The notes under the pieces are model-generated. The model saw nothing but the letters and a program-made list of their open reading frames with translations, did no database searches and was not told the origin of the DNA. Shown here piece after piece: positions 1-12,093 of a DNA stretch of 64,000 bases; position 1 is the first letter of the stretch, and each line of letters begins with the position of its first letter. This DNA is from Sipunculus nudus. Its lineage: Eukaryota > Annelida > Sipuncula > Golfingiida > Sipunculidae. Location of the stretch: positions 52,647,676 through 52,711,675 of the forward strand of contig CM049316.1 of assembly GCA_026874595.1 (NCBI GenBank), in the 5' to 3' direction. A program made the translations under genes and the position numbers.

Positions 1-377
1 GTACATATGTTTGTGTATATGTCGGCATGCACAGGATCGGACAGACGAATGAAATAATTTATTAACACAAACAAACACAATATATATATATATATATATA
101 CACACACCTTTGGATAAATGTTCCTGTCTTTTGTCTTAATTATTAGTATAAATTCTTACTATATACAACTACATACAAAAAAATAATAATAACAAAAAGA
201 CAGATTATAATGCTGAGAATTAGAGAGCTGTGATTGAAATTTGAAAACCAGACAAAGGCCACAGAGCCGGAAAAGGTCAGGTCGGTTTCTTATGATTAAA
301 TAAAGAGGCCGGGGAAATGTTTGATGAAGACTTGCTAAGAAAAAAACTCCCGCCGGAACAGAGCTAGCTTCTTTTTC
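1..377. other. AT-rich unique DNA, no gene seen
   Basis: Unique AT-rich sequence with a short (TA)n run at about 81-102. An open frame on the minus strand runs through low-complexity AT sequence and shows no codon bias or motif. I see no gene here. Confidence 0.6.
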
Positions 378-566
378 TTGAGGTGTGGCCATGTCGAAGC
401 ATGTCGCTTGCGTGGTAGCGCAAGGAGCCTAAACAACAGGTCAATTGACAGATGCCGTGTTCTGCTGCAAAACTCAGGGCCCGGGGTCACAAAAAACCCA
501 GGGCCTGTGCAACGTTTAATTTATACGCGATGTTCGGAGAGCGAGGCCCGTCACTGCTGCCTTTGA
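378..566 (+). pseudogene. Possible retrotransposon 5' ORF relic with degenerate 2A-like motif
   Basis: A 62-codon frame in a GC-rich island (about 400-830) inside AT-rich DNA. Codons 480-506 read PGVTKNPGP, preceded by VLLQNSG. This resembles the 2A ribosome-skipping motif (consensus DxExNPGP after a hydrophobic stretch), which is known near the N-terminus of ORFs in some invertebrate non-LTR retrotransposons. NPGP is intact, but the D and E positions are G and T, so activity is doubtful. The frame stops about 20 codons later and no reverse transcriptase follows. It may be a 5' fragment of such an element or coincidence. Confidence 0.3.
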
Positions 567-940
567 TCCTTTTCGTGTTTGTGGTCGATCAGTGTACTGT
601 ATTTTAATTGTTCAGCATTTTAATTACTTGCTTGTTTTACCCCGCGTGGCCGCATGGGACACGGGTGCCGGTAGACATGCACTTAACTCGTGCCGTTTCC
701 TTTTTATCTGTAAAAATCCCACTGAATGATTTATCAGTCTTAATCATCATGTCTAAGGTACGACGGGCCGCCCGCCAGGGGAAGCCTCACGCGGGAAGAG
801 CCCTGGCTTTTATTACGGACTAAAGCCAAAAGTTAATTCCTTCTGCTTATAAACTGTTTGTTTACAATTAAATAGACTCTATAAGCGAAAAGTCGATTCG
901 CATTATTAAGCGTTTTAAATATTTTGATTTGTTTTGTTTT
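567..940. other. Remainder of GC-rich island, unassigned
   Basis: Continues the island with CpG-containing stretches at about 645-680 and 760-805, then returns to AT-rich DNA. A 71-codon frame (608-823) has no recognisable motif. It may belong to the same retroelement remnant as the 2A-like frame. Confidence 0.35.
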
Positions 941-1058
941 TTATATATATATATATGTATATATATACATATATATACATATATACATAAAATACATATA
1001 TATACATACTAGTATATGCATATATATGTATATATATTAATAAAAAAATATATACAGA
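941..1058. repeat. Imperfect AT/ATAC microsatellite
   Basis: Alternating TA/ATAC/ATGT tracts with small interruptions, visible directly. Confidence 0.9.
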
Positions 1059-1206
1059 TGTGTTTTTAAATTAAGGTAACTCCTTGAATATAGGAATATT
1101 GTTTAATTTCAGTTTACATATTTTGGTCATCTAGAAAATGAAGCCCGGACAAAGAAATATCATCATATTTCAAACAGTGTATATGTCTACAACATACATA
1201 TAATTT

Positions 1207-1210
<4 letters not shown>

Positions 1211-1252
<42 letters not shown>
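1211..1252. repeat. (AT)21 microsatellite
   Basis: Perfect AT dinucleotide run of 42 bp. Confidence 0.95.
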
Positions 1253-1256
<4 letters not shown>

Positions 1257-1374
1257 TCACCCATGGATCCCAAGATATGCATGGATAAAAACAAATTATC
1301 AGCCATGCAGCCATGCAGGGATCGCCCATGCATGCACAAGTGTACTGCGTTGTACATACTAGTACTTGTACATA

Positions 1375-1560
1375 CAGTGAAACCTCGTTGTGTCGAACTC
1401 GCTACAGTCGAATACCCTTCTTATGTCGAAGTAAAAGACTCGATATTCCGGACAACTTTAGTTAAATTATTATACCATATAAAACCCGCTTGTGTCGAAC
1501 TTCGGATGTGTCGAAGTTTTCTGAGGGTCCCTTCGACTTCGACACAACGAGGTTTCACTG
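1375..1560. mobile_element. MITE with about 24-bp TIRs and TA target duplication (pogo/Tc1-mariner-like)
   Basis: The left end starts CAGTGAAACCTCGTTGTG and the right end is its reverse complement. The inverted match extends about 23 bp and is perfect. TA flanks both ends (1373-1374 and 1561-1562), as expected for Tc1/mariner-type insertion. The 186-bp interior repeats the CTTGTGTCGAA motif in both orientations and has no coding capacity, so the element must have been moved by a transposase from elsewhere. Three other elements here (39280, 46574, 51596) begin with a similar CAGTnAAnCC end. Calling it pogo/Tigger-like rather than another TA-inserting group is inference. Confidence 0.85.
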
Positions 1561-1562
1561 TA

Positions 1563-3011
1563 TGTGCATAAATAAATGTAATGACCCTCCAATTATATAT
1601 ATATATAGCATGGCGAAAATATATGACGCTATAAATATGTATACATATGGCTATGCAATTAAGATTGATAAATAATAATTAAAACGTCTGAAAAACCAAT
1701 TCGGAGATGAACATGACATAAATGTATACTAAATCGACATTCCAATGCGTGTGCATGTAGTAATGAATAAATTAACCCATGGATTACCCCAAGCGGAATT
1801 CTTGAAATCATCATGCACACGGCCGTCTGTTTAATATTGTTTTCGTGCATGGCTTTGTTATTGGCTGTCAACAACCAACTTGATTGTACAGATGTCATAG
1901 GAGGTATGACTTGACAGGTATAACCTGACAGAGTCTGCACTATATCGGAAGATATATGTCAGGGTCAGAGGGGATGGCTTATATATCCTTGTAACAATAT
2001 CCGATCCTTGTAACAATATTGTCTTGTCGTACATTCCAAAACCCTAAGGCATTGGTAAAATAACAATTATATTTATATATTTATATCATTATTAATTTAA
2101 AATCATCTGACAAATGTTATATATGGCACTTTAATTGTTACAAGATACATGGGAAGCTTTATAAAAATAACTCGTGCTGACAGTATATATAAGACTTCTG
2201 TATACTTATATACAGCCAGTATATATTTATATACTTGTATATAGACATAATAATATACTCTGCTTGCTTGCTATACAGGATTACTGATGACAGCACTGGA
2301 ACATGCCTTGGCAGATTCAGGACATATATACAAAGGAATATCTGGTGAAATTTTCGAGATCTTATACACATGTGGAAAAAATATTTGCACCGGCGCGATC
2401 TTTGGCGCAAAACAAACATAACACGCACGCCACCTGGTGGCTGTACAGCGCCACTTCACAAATTAAGATTTTTCATGCTTCCATCCGATCTTTCTTTTCC
2501 TTGTTCACTTTTGAAATGCGCAAGCTCGGGTCTCTATAGTCACACAGTCTTGCTATGTTAGACAGACGCACATATAGACTGTGTTTACTCACACACAGAA
2601 CCATAACAACGTATATAACATGTGAACTGGAGATACCAAGCCCGTGTATCGGGGTGGTAAGCCGGGAAACTTTTGTATTGAACAAAATAAGCTAATAACG
2701 TGAGAAAATACACCTTTAACAGACCTTTAATGAACCTTTAACGAACGGACAATGAACGACGGAGAAAGGGCTATGACTATAGTTAAGATTACCTTTTGTC
2801 AACACTTCTAAAACATTTAACATTTATTATATAATTGATATCAATGTATAAATGCTTTGAATAACACTGATCATGGTTTATCATGACTATGTTTCTGCAA
2901 AACGATCTGTTTGGTCTAAAAGCTACTATTCACCTGCATTTCATGGTTTCGATAGAAACTAAAATTAAACATGGATCATCATTTTCAAACATTTACTGAC
3001 ATTTTTACCAG
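1563..3011. other. Unique AT-rich DNA, no gene established
   Basis: Mostly AT-rich unique sequence. Apart from the CTCF-like site at 2428 and the possible mini-exon at 3012, I see nothing defined. Confidence 0.5.
2428..2441 (-). promoter_or_regulatory. CTCF-like core motif
   Basis: CGCCACCTGGTGGC matches the reverse complement of the conserved CTCF core (GCGCCCCCTGGTGGC) at nearly all core positions, with one A for C. It contains a 13-bp odd palindrome. The match is to the vertebrate/fly consensus; binding here is not shown. Confidence 0.25.
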
Positions 3012-3054
3012 AGGCATATCAGCGAGTTCATTAGGGGCAGGGAAGAACAGTCGT
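3012..3054 (+). CDS. Possible 43-nt internal exon
   Basis: A T-rich acceptor (ttttaccag) precedes an open 43-nt segment (RHISEFIRGREEQS in one frame), followed directly by a strong donor, GTGAGTAAT. No other exon of such a gene was found nearby. Donor-like hexamers are expected about 30 times by chance in this window, so support is weak. Confidence 0.2.
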
Positions 3055-3631
3055 GTGAGTAATAGAAAATACCTCACTTGAAGCCTCGTTGACTCGAGGG
3101 ACGGAGAGCCAGAATTTTGTTTCATTTTGTTTAAACGGTCTCACTTTGAGGAGTGACGCGCTGGCACGGGGTAATTGTAACACCTGTGACACTGGTAACA
3201 AGGGCGTTGGGTGGTGTGTAGTCTGAGGCTTATATTGTAGAAACTCTTACTGTATGGCTATCGGACTCAATACATGGCAGGGCTTAATAATATCTAGCCC
3301 GATTTAATCGGACTACCATGCTGCCGTCGAGTGTTTGTTAACTGGCATTTGATTGGCTGCTAGTTACATCATACACGATGTTTTTCAGCAGACACCGACT
3401 ACCCCCCCCCCCCCCCCCCCCAAACCTGGTGTCTTGGTCCATCATAACCTATCATTCCAGGCAGCGGTAAAATCAGTAGCTTCTTTAGAACAGCAAGATT
3501 TCCGCTGCCTCGGGAGCATGGCCTACTTCCTGTAAGGCATCTGTGACTGATGTATAATTTTTTAACTACATGTTTATTAGTAACCGAAGGTGGTTGATTG
3601 CACATTGTTAATGTGCATAGGTATTGTTGTT
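3055..3631. other. Unique DNA with a poly-C tract
   Basis: Unique sequence, somewhat GC-richer at 3060-3230. A C20 homopolymer lies at 3402-3421, whose complement is a G-tract. No supported gene. Confidence 0.5.
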
Positions 3632-3851
3632 GGGGCCTGGACAGTGGAGGAGTAAAATGCTAGGTTCTCTCCGCTTGCGGCCCGGGTTCGATCCCCGGCG
3701 TGGCTATGAGTGTAGTTTGTTGTTTGCCCGTTCAAGGCCGGTGGTTTTCTGCCTAAATAAAGACTACCGAACGCTACCATTTGAGCCTGGGAGAGTCCCT
3801 TGATTAGTTGTATTAAGTATTTGTACAATCCATGTAAAATAAATTAGTTTA
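3632..3851 (+). mobile_element. tRNA-headed SINE, copy 1 (central domain lost)
   Basis: The 5' part is tRNA-like, starting GGGGCCTGGACAG with an A-box-like segment and a B box GGTTCGATCCC at about 3686. The 3' tail (gtacaatccatgtaaaataaa) is shared with the copy at 43808. Compared with that copy, the central segment containing CCGGGTACTCCGGTTTCC is missing and replaced by a short unrelated stretch. A near-perfect 12-bp direct repeat flanks it (3622-3633 and 3852-3863, one mismatch), consistent with LINE-mediated insertion. A pol III promoter is implied by the boxes; there is no coding capacity. Confidence 0.8.
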
Positions 3852-3863
3852 TATTTTTGTTGG

Positions 3864-4890
3864 TGAACATAGCAATCTTTTGTCATTTACAAAGTTCTGG
3901 TTCGTCTGAATTGTCGCAATATGTCGCTGTTGGAAGTCTTTGGCCCCCCAATGTTTAAAACTTAAGAGAATACCTGCAATTTTTTCTGTGAAATTGTATC
4001 TGGAGAGCTCTAGATATTTTCAGCCACCATAGGAACGTCAAATCTGTTCACCCGCGGCCTCCTTGAGAGACGTCTCTGGTTCCCTCTTTGTTTTTATTCA
4101 AGGCCTGAGCGGTCGCACAATAAATAACAGATTAAGATCACTGATACCCAATAACCGCTACCACAGGGGGCACCACAAGCAGACCTGAGGAATATTTTTA
4201 TCAAGGCATTCCCTCTTGCACAAGCGCATGCAGAGCAGGCGGAATGATTTTAGTTGTTTCTTTTTTTTTTTTCTGTTCTTGAATGTAGACTTGTTTCTAG
4301 TGGAAGACCATTGTAGCTTTAAGTAAGCGCGACAAACAAAGCAGTTTTTTAAGAGAAAAATAAAATGATAATTACACAACTGTCTTGCGATATTCATGGA
4401 TAAAACTTGAATTCCGATTTATTCAAGAATAAAGAGTTTAATTTGTTTAATTGCAAATCAGATTTTGCATGGGCTTCCTCGTGAGAATCTTAGTGTATTT
4501 GGGTGGAGGGTGACGCTCTCCCCATAATTACTAGACACATTCATCTTATATATATATCTTATATACATATCCTAGAGTTTTGGTGTAACATAATACGACA
4601 TATAAGATTGATTTAAGCGCTTTACTTTTCAGAACGTTATATATGCCTTTTATGTCATGATAATTACATTGAACCTAAAAAGAAATTATAAAAACGTGCA
4701 GATATGTAAATTATTAAGAAATTCAGAAAGAAGTTATAAAACACGTACACACGTACAATACAAAAACCTACACACACACACACACAAGAAATGCTCATAA
4801 TTTTCTGCCTGCACAAATTTAAAAAGATATGCATTTGTAGACTTTTGTATTGTTGTGATAACATGTTCAACTGTTTCCTTACTTTGTTGA
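3864..4890. other. AT-rich unique DNA before the satellite
   Basis: Unique sequence with a poly-T run at about 4258-4272 and a short (CA)n at about 4770-4787. No gene seen. Confidence 0.6.
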
Positions 4891-7800
4891 ACTATTTGCA
4901 TTACCTGATGGGCCTGCCTCCCTGTCTGCTGACCAACACGACTAACTGCATTACCTGATGAGCCTGCCTCCCTGTCTACTGACCAACACGACTAACTGCA
5001 TTACCTGATGAGCCTGCCTCGCTGTCTGCTGACCAACACGACTAACTGCATTACCTGATGAGCCTGCCTCCCTGTCTACTGACCAACACGACTAACTGCA
5101 TTACCTGATGAGCCTGCCTCCCTGTCTACTGACCAACACGACTAACTGCATGACCTGATGAGCCTGCCTCCCTGTCTACTGACCCACACGACTAACTGCA
5201 TTACCTGATGAGCCTGCCTCCCTGTCTGCTGACCAAGACGACTAACTGCATTACCTGATGAGCCTGCCTCCCTGTCTGCTGACCCACACGACTAACTGCA
5301 TTACCTGATGAGCCTGCCTCCCTGTCTACTGACCAACACGACTAACTGCATTACCTGATGAGCCTGCCTCCCTGTCTACTGACCAACACGACTAACTGCA
5401 TGACCTGATGAGCCTGCCTCCCTGTCTACTGACCAACACGACTAACTGCATTACCTGATGAGCCTGCCTCCCTGTCTGCTGACCAAGACGACTAACTGCA
5501 TTACCTGATGAGCCTGCCTCCCTGTCTGCTGACCCACACGACTAACTGCATTACCTGATGAGCCTGCCTCCCTGTCTACTGACCAACACGACTAACTGCA
5601 TTACCTGATGAGCCTGCCTCCCTGTCTACTGACCAACACGACTAACTGCATGACCTGATGAGCCTGCCTCCCTGTCTACTGACCCACACGACTAACTGCA
5701 TTACCTGATGTGCCTGCCTCCCTGTCTACTGACCCACACGACTACTTGCATTACCTGATGAGCCTGCCTCCCTGTCTGCTGACCAACACGACTAACTGCA
5801 TGACCTGATGTGCCTGCCTCCCTGTCTGCTGACCCACACGACTAACTGCATTACCTGATGAGCCTGCCTCCCTGTCTACTGACCAACACGACTAACTGCA
5901 TTACCTGATGAGCCTGCCTCCCTGTCTTCTGACCAACACGACTAACTGCATTACCTGATGAGCCTGCCTCCCTGTCTGCTGACCATCACGACTAACTGCA
6001 TTACCTGATGAGCCTGCCTCCCTGTCTACTGACCAACACGACTAACTGCATGACCTGATGTGCCTGCCTCCCTGTCTGCTGACCCACACGACTAACTGCA
6101 TTACCTGATGAGCCTGCCTCCCTGTCTGCTGACCCACACGACTAACTGCATTACCTGATGAGCCTGCCTCCCTGTCTGCTGACCAAGACGACTAACTGCA
6201 TGACCTGATGTGCCTGCCTCCCTGTCTACTGACCCACACGACTAACTGCATTACCTGATGAGCCTGCCTCCCTGTCTGCTGACCAAGACGACTAACTGCA
6301 TTACCTGATGAGCCTGCCTCCCTGTCTACTGACCCACACGACTAACTGCATTACCTGATGAGCCTGCCTCCCTGTCTACTGACCCACACGACTAACTGCA
6401 TTACCTGATGTGCCTGCCTCCCTGTCTACTGACCAACACGACTAACTGCATTACCTGATGAGCCTGCCTCCCTGTCTACTGACCAACACGACTAACTACA
6501 TTACCTGACGAGCCTGCCTCCCTGTCTGCTGACCCACACGACTAACTGCATTACCTGATGAGCCTGCCTCCCTGTCTACTGACCCACACGACTAACTGCA
6601 TGACCTGATGAGCCTGCCTCCCTGTCTGCTGACCAACACGACTAACTGCATTACCTGATGAGCCTGCCTCCCTGTCTACTGACCCACACGACTAACTGCA
6701 TGACCTGATGTGCCTGCCTCCCTGTCTGCTGACCAAGACGACTAACTGCATTACCTGATGAGCCTGCCTCCCTGTCTACTGACCCACACGACTAACTGCA
6801 TTACCTGATGAGCCTGCCTCCCTGTCTACTGACCCACACGACTAACTGCATTACCTGATGTGCCTGCCTCCCTGTCTACTGACCAACACGACTAACTGCA
6901 TTACCTGATGAGCCTGCCTCCCTGTCTACTGACCAACACGACTAACTGCATTACCTGATGAGCCTGCCTCCCTGTCTACTGACCAACACGACTAACTGCA
7001 TTACCTGATGAGCCTGCCTCCCTGTCTACTGACCCACACGACTAACTGCATTACCTGATGAGCCTGCCTCCCTGTCTGCTGACCAACACGACTAACTGCA
7101 TTACCTGATGAGCCTGCCTCCCTGTCTGCTGACCCACACGACTAACTGCATGACCTGATGTGCCTGCCTCCCTGTCTGCTGACCCACACGACTAACTGCA
7201 TGACCTGATGTGCCTGCCCCTGTCTACTGACCCACACGACTAACTGCATTACCTGATGTGCCTGCCTCCCTGTCTACTGACCAACACGACTAACTGCATT
7301 ACCTGATGAGCCTGCCTCCCTGTCTGCTGACCAACACGACTAACTGCATTACCTGATGAGCCTGCCTCCCTGTCTGCTGACCAACACGACTAACTGCATT
7401 ACCTGATGAGCCTGCCTCCCTGTCTGCTGACCCACACGACTAACTGCATGACCTGATGAGCCTGCCTCCCTGTCTACTGACCCACACGACTAACTGCATG
7501 ACCTGATGTGCCTGCCTCCCTGTCTACTGACCAACACGACTAACTGCATTACCTGATGAGCCTGCCTCCCTGTCTGCTGACCCACACGACTAACTGCATT
7601 ACCTGATGAGCCTGCCTCCCTGTCTGCTGACCCACACGACTAACTGCATTACCTGATGAGCCTGCCTCCCTGTCTACTGACCAACACGACTAACTGCATT
7701 ACCTGATGAGCCTGCCTCCCTGTCTGCTGACCCACACGACTAACTGCATTACCTGATGAGCCTGCCTCCCTGTCTACTGACCAACACGACTAACTGCATT

Positions 7801-9730
7801 ACCTGATGAGCCTGCCTCCCTGTCTGCTGACCCACACGACTAACTGCATTACCTGATGAGCCTGCCTCCCTGTCTGCTGACCCACACGACTAACTGCATT
7901 ACCTGATGAGCCTGCCTCCCTGTCTACTGACCAAGACGACTAACTGCATTACCTGATGAGCCTGCCTCCCTGTCTACTGACCAACACGACTAACTGCATT
8001 ACCTGATGAGCCTGCCTCCCTGTCTACTGACCCACACGACTAACTGCATTACCTGATGTGCCTGCCTCCCTGTCTGCTGACCCACACGACTAACTGCATT
8101 ACCTGATGAGCCTGCCTCCCTGTCTGCTGACCCACACGACTAACTGCATTACCTGATGAGCCTGCCTCCCTGTCTACTGACCCACACGACTAACTGCATT
8201 ACCTGATGTGCCTGCCTCCCTGTCTGCTGACCCACACGACTAACTGCATTACCTGATGAGCCTGCCTCCCTGTCTGCTGACCCACACGACTAACTGCATT
8301 ACCTGATGAGCCTGCCTCCCTGTCTGCTGACCCACACGACTAACTGCATTACCTGATGAGCCTGCCTCCCTGTCTGCTGACCCACACGACTAACTGCATT
8401 ACCTGATGAGCCTGCCTCCCTGTCTACTGACCAACACGACTAACTGCATTACCTGATGTGCCTGCCTCCCTGTCTGCTGACCCACACGACTAACTGCATT
8501 ACCTGATGAGCCTGCCTCCCTGTCTGCTGACCCACACGACTAACTGCATTACCTGATGAGCCTGCCTCCCTGTCTACTGACCCACACGACTAACTGCATT
8601 ACCTGATGTGCCTGCCTCCCTGTCTACTGACCCACACGACTAACTGCATTACCTGATGAGCCTGCCTTCCTGTCTACTGACCAACACGACTAACTGCATT
8701 ACCTGATGAGCCTGCCTCCCTGTCTGCTGACCAAGACGACTAACTGCATGACCTGATGTGCCTGCCTCCCTGTCTGCTGACCCACACGACTAACTGCATT
8801 ACCTGATGAGCCTGCCTCCCTGTCTACTGACCAACACGACTAACTGCATTACCTGATGAGCCTGCCTCCCTGTCTACTGACCAACACGACTAACTGCATT
8901 ACCTGATGAGCCGGCCTCCCTGTCTACTGACCAACACGACTAACTGCATTACCTGATGAGCCTGCCTCCCTGTCTGCTGACCCACACGACTAACTGCATT
9001 ACCTGATGAGCCTGCCTCCCTGTCTACTGACCAACACGACTAACTGCATTACCTGATGTGCCTGCCTCCCTGTTTACTGACCAACACGACTAACTGCATT
9101 ACCTGATGAGCCTGCCTCCCTGTCTGCTGACCAAGACGACTAACTGCATGACCTGATGTGCCTGCCTCCCTGTCTGCTGACCCACACGACTAACTGCATT
9201 ACCTGATGAGCCTGCCTCCCTGTCTACTGACCCACACGACTAACTGCATTACCTGATGAGCCTGCCTCCCTGTCTGCTGACCAACACGACTAACTGCATT
9301 ACCTGATGAGCCTGCCTCCCTGTCTACTGACCCACACGACTAACTGCATTACCTGATGAGCCTGCCGCCCTGTCTACTGACCCACACGACTAACTGCATG
9401 ACCTGATATGCCTGCCTCCCTGTCTGCTGACCCACACAACTAACTTCATGACCTGATATGCCTGCCTCTCTGTATACTGACCCACACGACTAACTGCATG
9501 ACCTGATATGCCTGCCTCCCTGCTGTTGACCCACACAACTAACTGCATGACCTGATATGCCTGCCTCCCTGTCTACTGACCCACACGACTAACTGCATGA
9601 CCTGATATGCCTGCCTCCCTGTCTGCTGTCCCACACAACTAAATGCATGACCTGTTATACCTGCCTCTCTGTCTACTGACCCACACGACTAACTGCATGA
9701 CCAAATGAGCCTGCCTCTGCTGACCCACAG
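4891..9730. repeat. 50-bp satellite array, about 97 copies
   Basis: The unit reads approximately TTACCTGATGAGCCTGCC, then TCCCTGTCTACTGACCAACA, then CGACTAACTGCA. Period is exactly 50 bp except for a few small indels, such as a 3-bp loss near 7215. Four main variable sites mark units: gcatTac/gcatGac, gatgAg/gatgTg, ctAct/ctGct, and ccAacac/ccCacac/ccaaGac. Units at the right edge (about 9400-9730) are most diverged, as expected when unequal exchange homogenises the centre. No frame stays open on either strand. The plus strand is strongly pyrimidine-biased across part of the unit. Confidence 0.98.
5051..5700. repeat. 250-bp higher-order repeat inside the 50-bp satellite
   Basis: Classifying units by the four variable sites gives the same ordered five-unit block repeated from 5051, from 5301 and, in part, from 5551: two ctAct/ccAac units, one gcatGac unit, one ccaaGac unit and one ctGct/ccCac unit. 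This indicates local amplification of a 5-mer. A second ordered block, units starting near 6251 and again near 6701, suggests a 450-bp duplication. Confidence 0.75.
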
Positions 9731-10235
9731 GGGCCCTAGAAGCCATTTGTATATACACAAACGGCAGTGCATGTACAGTAGGGAGGTACGGATGGTCAAA
9801 AGTACTGTGAAGAATGCTTACTTTTTTTAATTAAAATTTGGATTAGAATTTGGATTAAAATCCAACTTTTACACGACAGGTTTAACGCTTATTTGACAAA
9901 TAAACCTGTGTAAGATTTATCTTTGGAAAACAAGCATTTTGTTTCGAAGCATTTCGGTATCGGTCACTTAAACTCCATTTTGGTTCGTTTTCCTACTGTG
10001 ATAAGCGAGTCCAGTTAATCGTTTAAGGTGCTGTATCATGTGAAACTTATAAGCTGCATCAGGCACATGCAACTACAAGAGGTAGCCTGCCATGGAGTAT
10101 ATGGAATCAGTAGGCATATCCCCCACAGTACTGCATGTTAACGACCTATTGATGAGAGCAGCAAGGTAACTTAGGAGCATTATATAAATGCAGCGGCCCA
10201 ACCAATAAAAATTGAACGTAACATTTTGTAACCTT

Positions 10236-10238
<3 letters not shown>
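9731..10238. other. Unique DNA after the satellite
   Basis: Unique AT-rich sequence. No gene seen. Confidence 0.55.

Positions 10239-10317
<79 letters not shown>
10239..10317. repeat. Compound (AT)26(AG)13 microsatellite
   Basis: Perfect AT run to 10290, then AG run to 10317. It creates the spurious tyrosine/isoleucine- and serine/leucine-rich frame on the minus strand. Confidence 0.95.
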
Positions 10318-10321
<4 letters not shown>

Positions 10322-10342
10322 CCTGAATACGTGCTTTCTGTA

Positions 10343-10394
10343 ATATTGGTGCGCCCCGCGTGGCCAGAGATCTCAGACCAATATCCGCGGGGCG
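10343..10394. repeat. Two interleaved perfect inverted repeats (pseudoknot topology)
   Basis: ATATTGGT (10343-10350) pairs with ACCAATAT (10377-10384), and CGCCCCGCG (10352-10360) pairs with CGCGGGGCG (10386-10394). The arms alternate A, B, A', B', so they cross rather than nest. The central spacer contains GAGATCTC, itself a palindrome. The segment is a CpG-rich spike in AT-rich DNA and may be a fragment of an element with GGCC-rich ends. Confidence 0.7.
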
Positions 10395-10952
10395 GCCGTA
10401 TTTATTAACTTTGTACATATTTGTGTTCTTTGAAGTTACATATAATATGTTAGCCAACCCCCTTAATGTACAGGTATGTTTAAAACGCCACGACGTGCTA
10501 TAAAGATTCACCGAGATGGAACCTGACACCTGTCGGTGAACAGGTGCGCAAACGCCCGGGGACAAAGAGTCATCCGAAGATGGTACATAATGTGGAATTT
10601 ATGGACGAGACATCGGCAAAGAAGGAACACATTTTGTAATTGTGAAAAAAAATGTTTGCAAATGTAACTACTGTATGCATGTTTGCTTTCACGGGAGAAT
10701 AAGTCTATCAGACTGACTTATAAACAAATTACTTTATGATTAAGATATGTATACGTGAGACGAAATAACAAATGTCATATATTAATTACATATTGGAGAC
10801 ACAAAAAAAGTTCAAAATGCTGAAAGTCGCGAAATGCCTTCAGGTGCCGCAAGCAGTGGAAAACGACACTAAGTGACCTTTAAACATAACCTAGCAGGTG
10901 TAAGCTTAATTTGAAAAAAATAAGGTGATGCCTTTCATTTCTTGGAATATCA
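10395..10952. other. Unique AT-rich DNA
   Basis: No gene, repeat or motif that I can support. Confidence 0.5.
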
Positions 10953-11446
10953 ACGCGTATGTTCAGGGATCAGTTGGTATACTGCCAGCATGAGGCGTAT
11001 GTTCAGGGATCAGTTGGTATACTGTCAGCATGAGGCTTATGTTCAGGGATCAGTTGGTGCTGTCATCATGAGACGTATGTTCAGGGATCAGTTGGTATAC
11101 TGTCAGCATGAGGCGCATGTTCAGGGATCAGTTGGTATACTTTCAGCATGAGGCGTATGTTCAGGGATCAGTTGGTATACTGTCAGCATGAGGCGTATAT
11201 TCAGGGATCAGTTGGTATACTGTAATCATGAGGTCTATGTTCAGGGATCAGTTGGAATACTGTCAGCATGAGGCGCATTTTCAGGGATCAGTTGGTTTTC
11301 TCTCATCATGAGGCGTATGTTCAGGGATCAGTTGGTATACTGTCAGCATGAGGCGTGTATTCAGGGATCAGTTGATATACTGTAATCATGAGACGTATGT
11401 TCAGGGATCAGTTGGTATACTGTCATCATGAGACGTATGTTCAGGT
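10953..11446. repeat. 40-bp minisatellite, about 12.5 copies
   Basis: GTTCAGGGATCAGTTGGTAT recurs every 40 bp, with one unit of about 38 bp near 11041-11078. Copies differ by a few substitutions. An open frame across part of it is a by-product. Confidence 0.95.
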
Positions 11447-11595
11447 GGAGCCTAATTACAGGCTGAACAGGAATGACAGCTGAGGAAACCATCGGAGTTC
11501 AACTGGAATCACTCAGAAAATATCAAATTCATGTGTGAAAAGGTAAAATGTATTGCTACCAAATTTAGAAAGAACTGAATGTACAACTGCTATAA
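11447..11595. other. Short unique segment
   Basis: Separates the minisatellite from a microsatellite cluster; no feature seen. Confidence 0.5.
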
Positions 11596-11669
11596 CAGTA
11601 TACAACTACTACTGCTACTGCTACTACTACTACTGTTACAACTACTACTACTAGTACATACTAATGCTG

Positions 11670-11718
<49 letters not shown>

Positions 11719-12054
11719 AATACCATATAGTTGTAAAAAATATAACACCTGCCACCAGTGTATCACCACTTCACTACCGTTATAATTCAAATAATATTAA
11801 TCAAATAATAAATAGTACTCATTATTATTATCAGTATAATCATTATATTATTATTTTCCTTATCATTATCATAAGTTGATTTATTGTAGTTTTATTATTA
11901 TAATTAATATAAATAATAAATAGATTACTGTAGTATTATTTTTAATAGTAGTAGTATATTAGCGGCAGTAATGGTTACTGTAGCATTAGTAGTAGTATTG
12001 CTACTACTAAAATAAGTTGTTGCTTTCATTTTTAAATAAATATATATATATAAA

Positions 12055-12087
<33 letters not shown>
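11596..12087. repeat. Microsatellite cluster: (CTA)n, (AT)n, ATT-rich
   Basis: CTA/CTG triplets at about 11610-11653, perfect AT at 11672-11716, ATT/AAT-rich sequence with AGT triplets to about 12010, then AT runs at 12041-12052 and 12058-12087. Confidence 0.9.

Positions 12088-12093
<6 letters not shown>

Noticed and set aside
3632-3720. tRNA gene
   Set aside because: A and B boxes are present, but the cloverleaf is degenerate and the sequence continues into a shared SINE body and tail; the same holds for 43808-43885.
4891-9730. CRISPR-like array
   Set aside because: Repeats are contiguous 50-bp units with no unique spacers, in eukaryotic-type DNA.
10146-10565. 139-codon minus-strand frame
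   Set aside because: It runs through the (AT)26(AG)13 microsatellite and the interleaved inverted repeats; residues are low-complexity.
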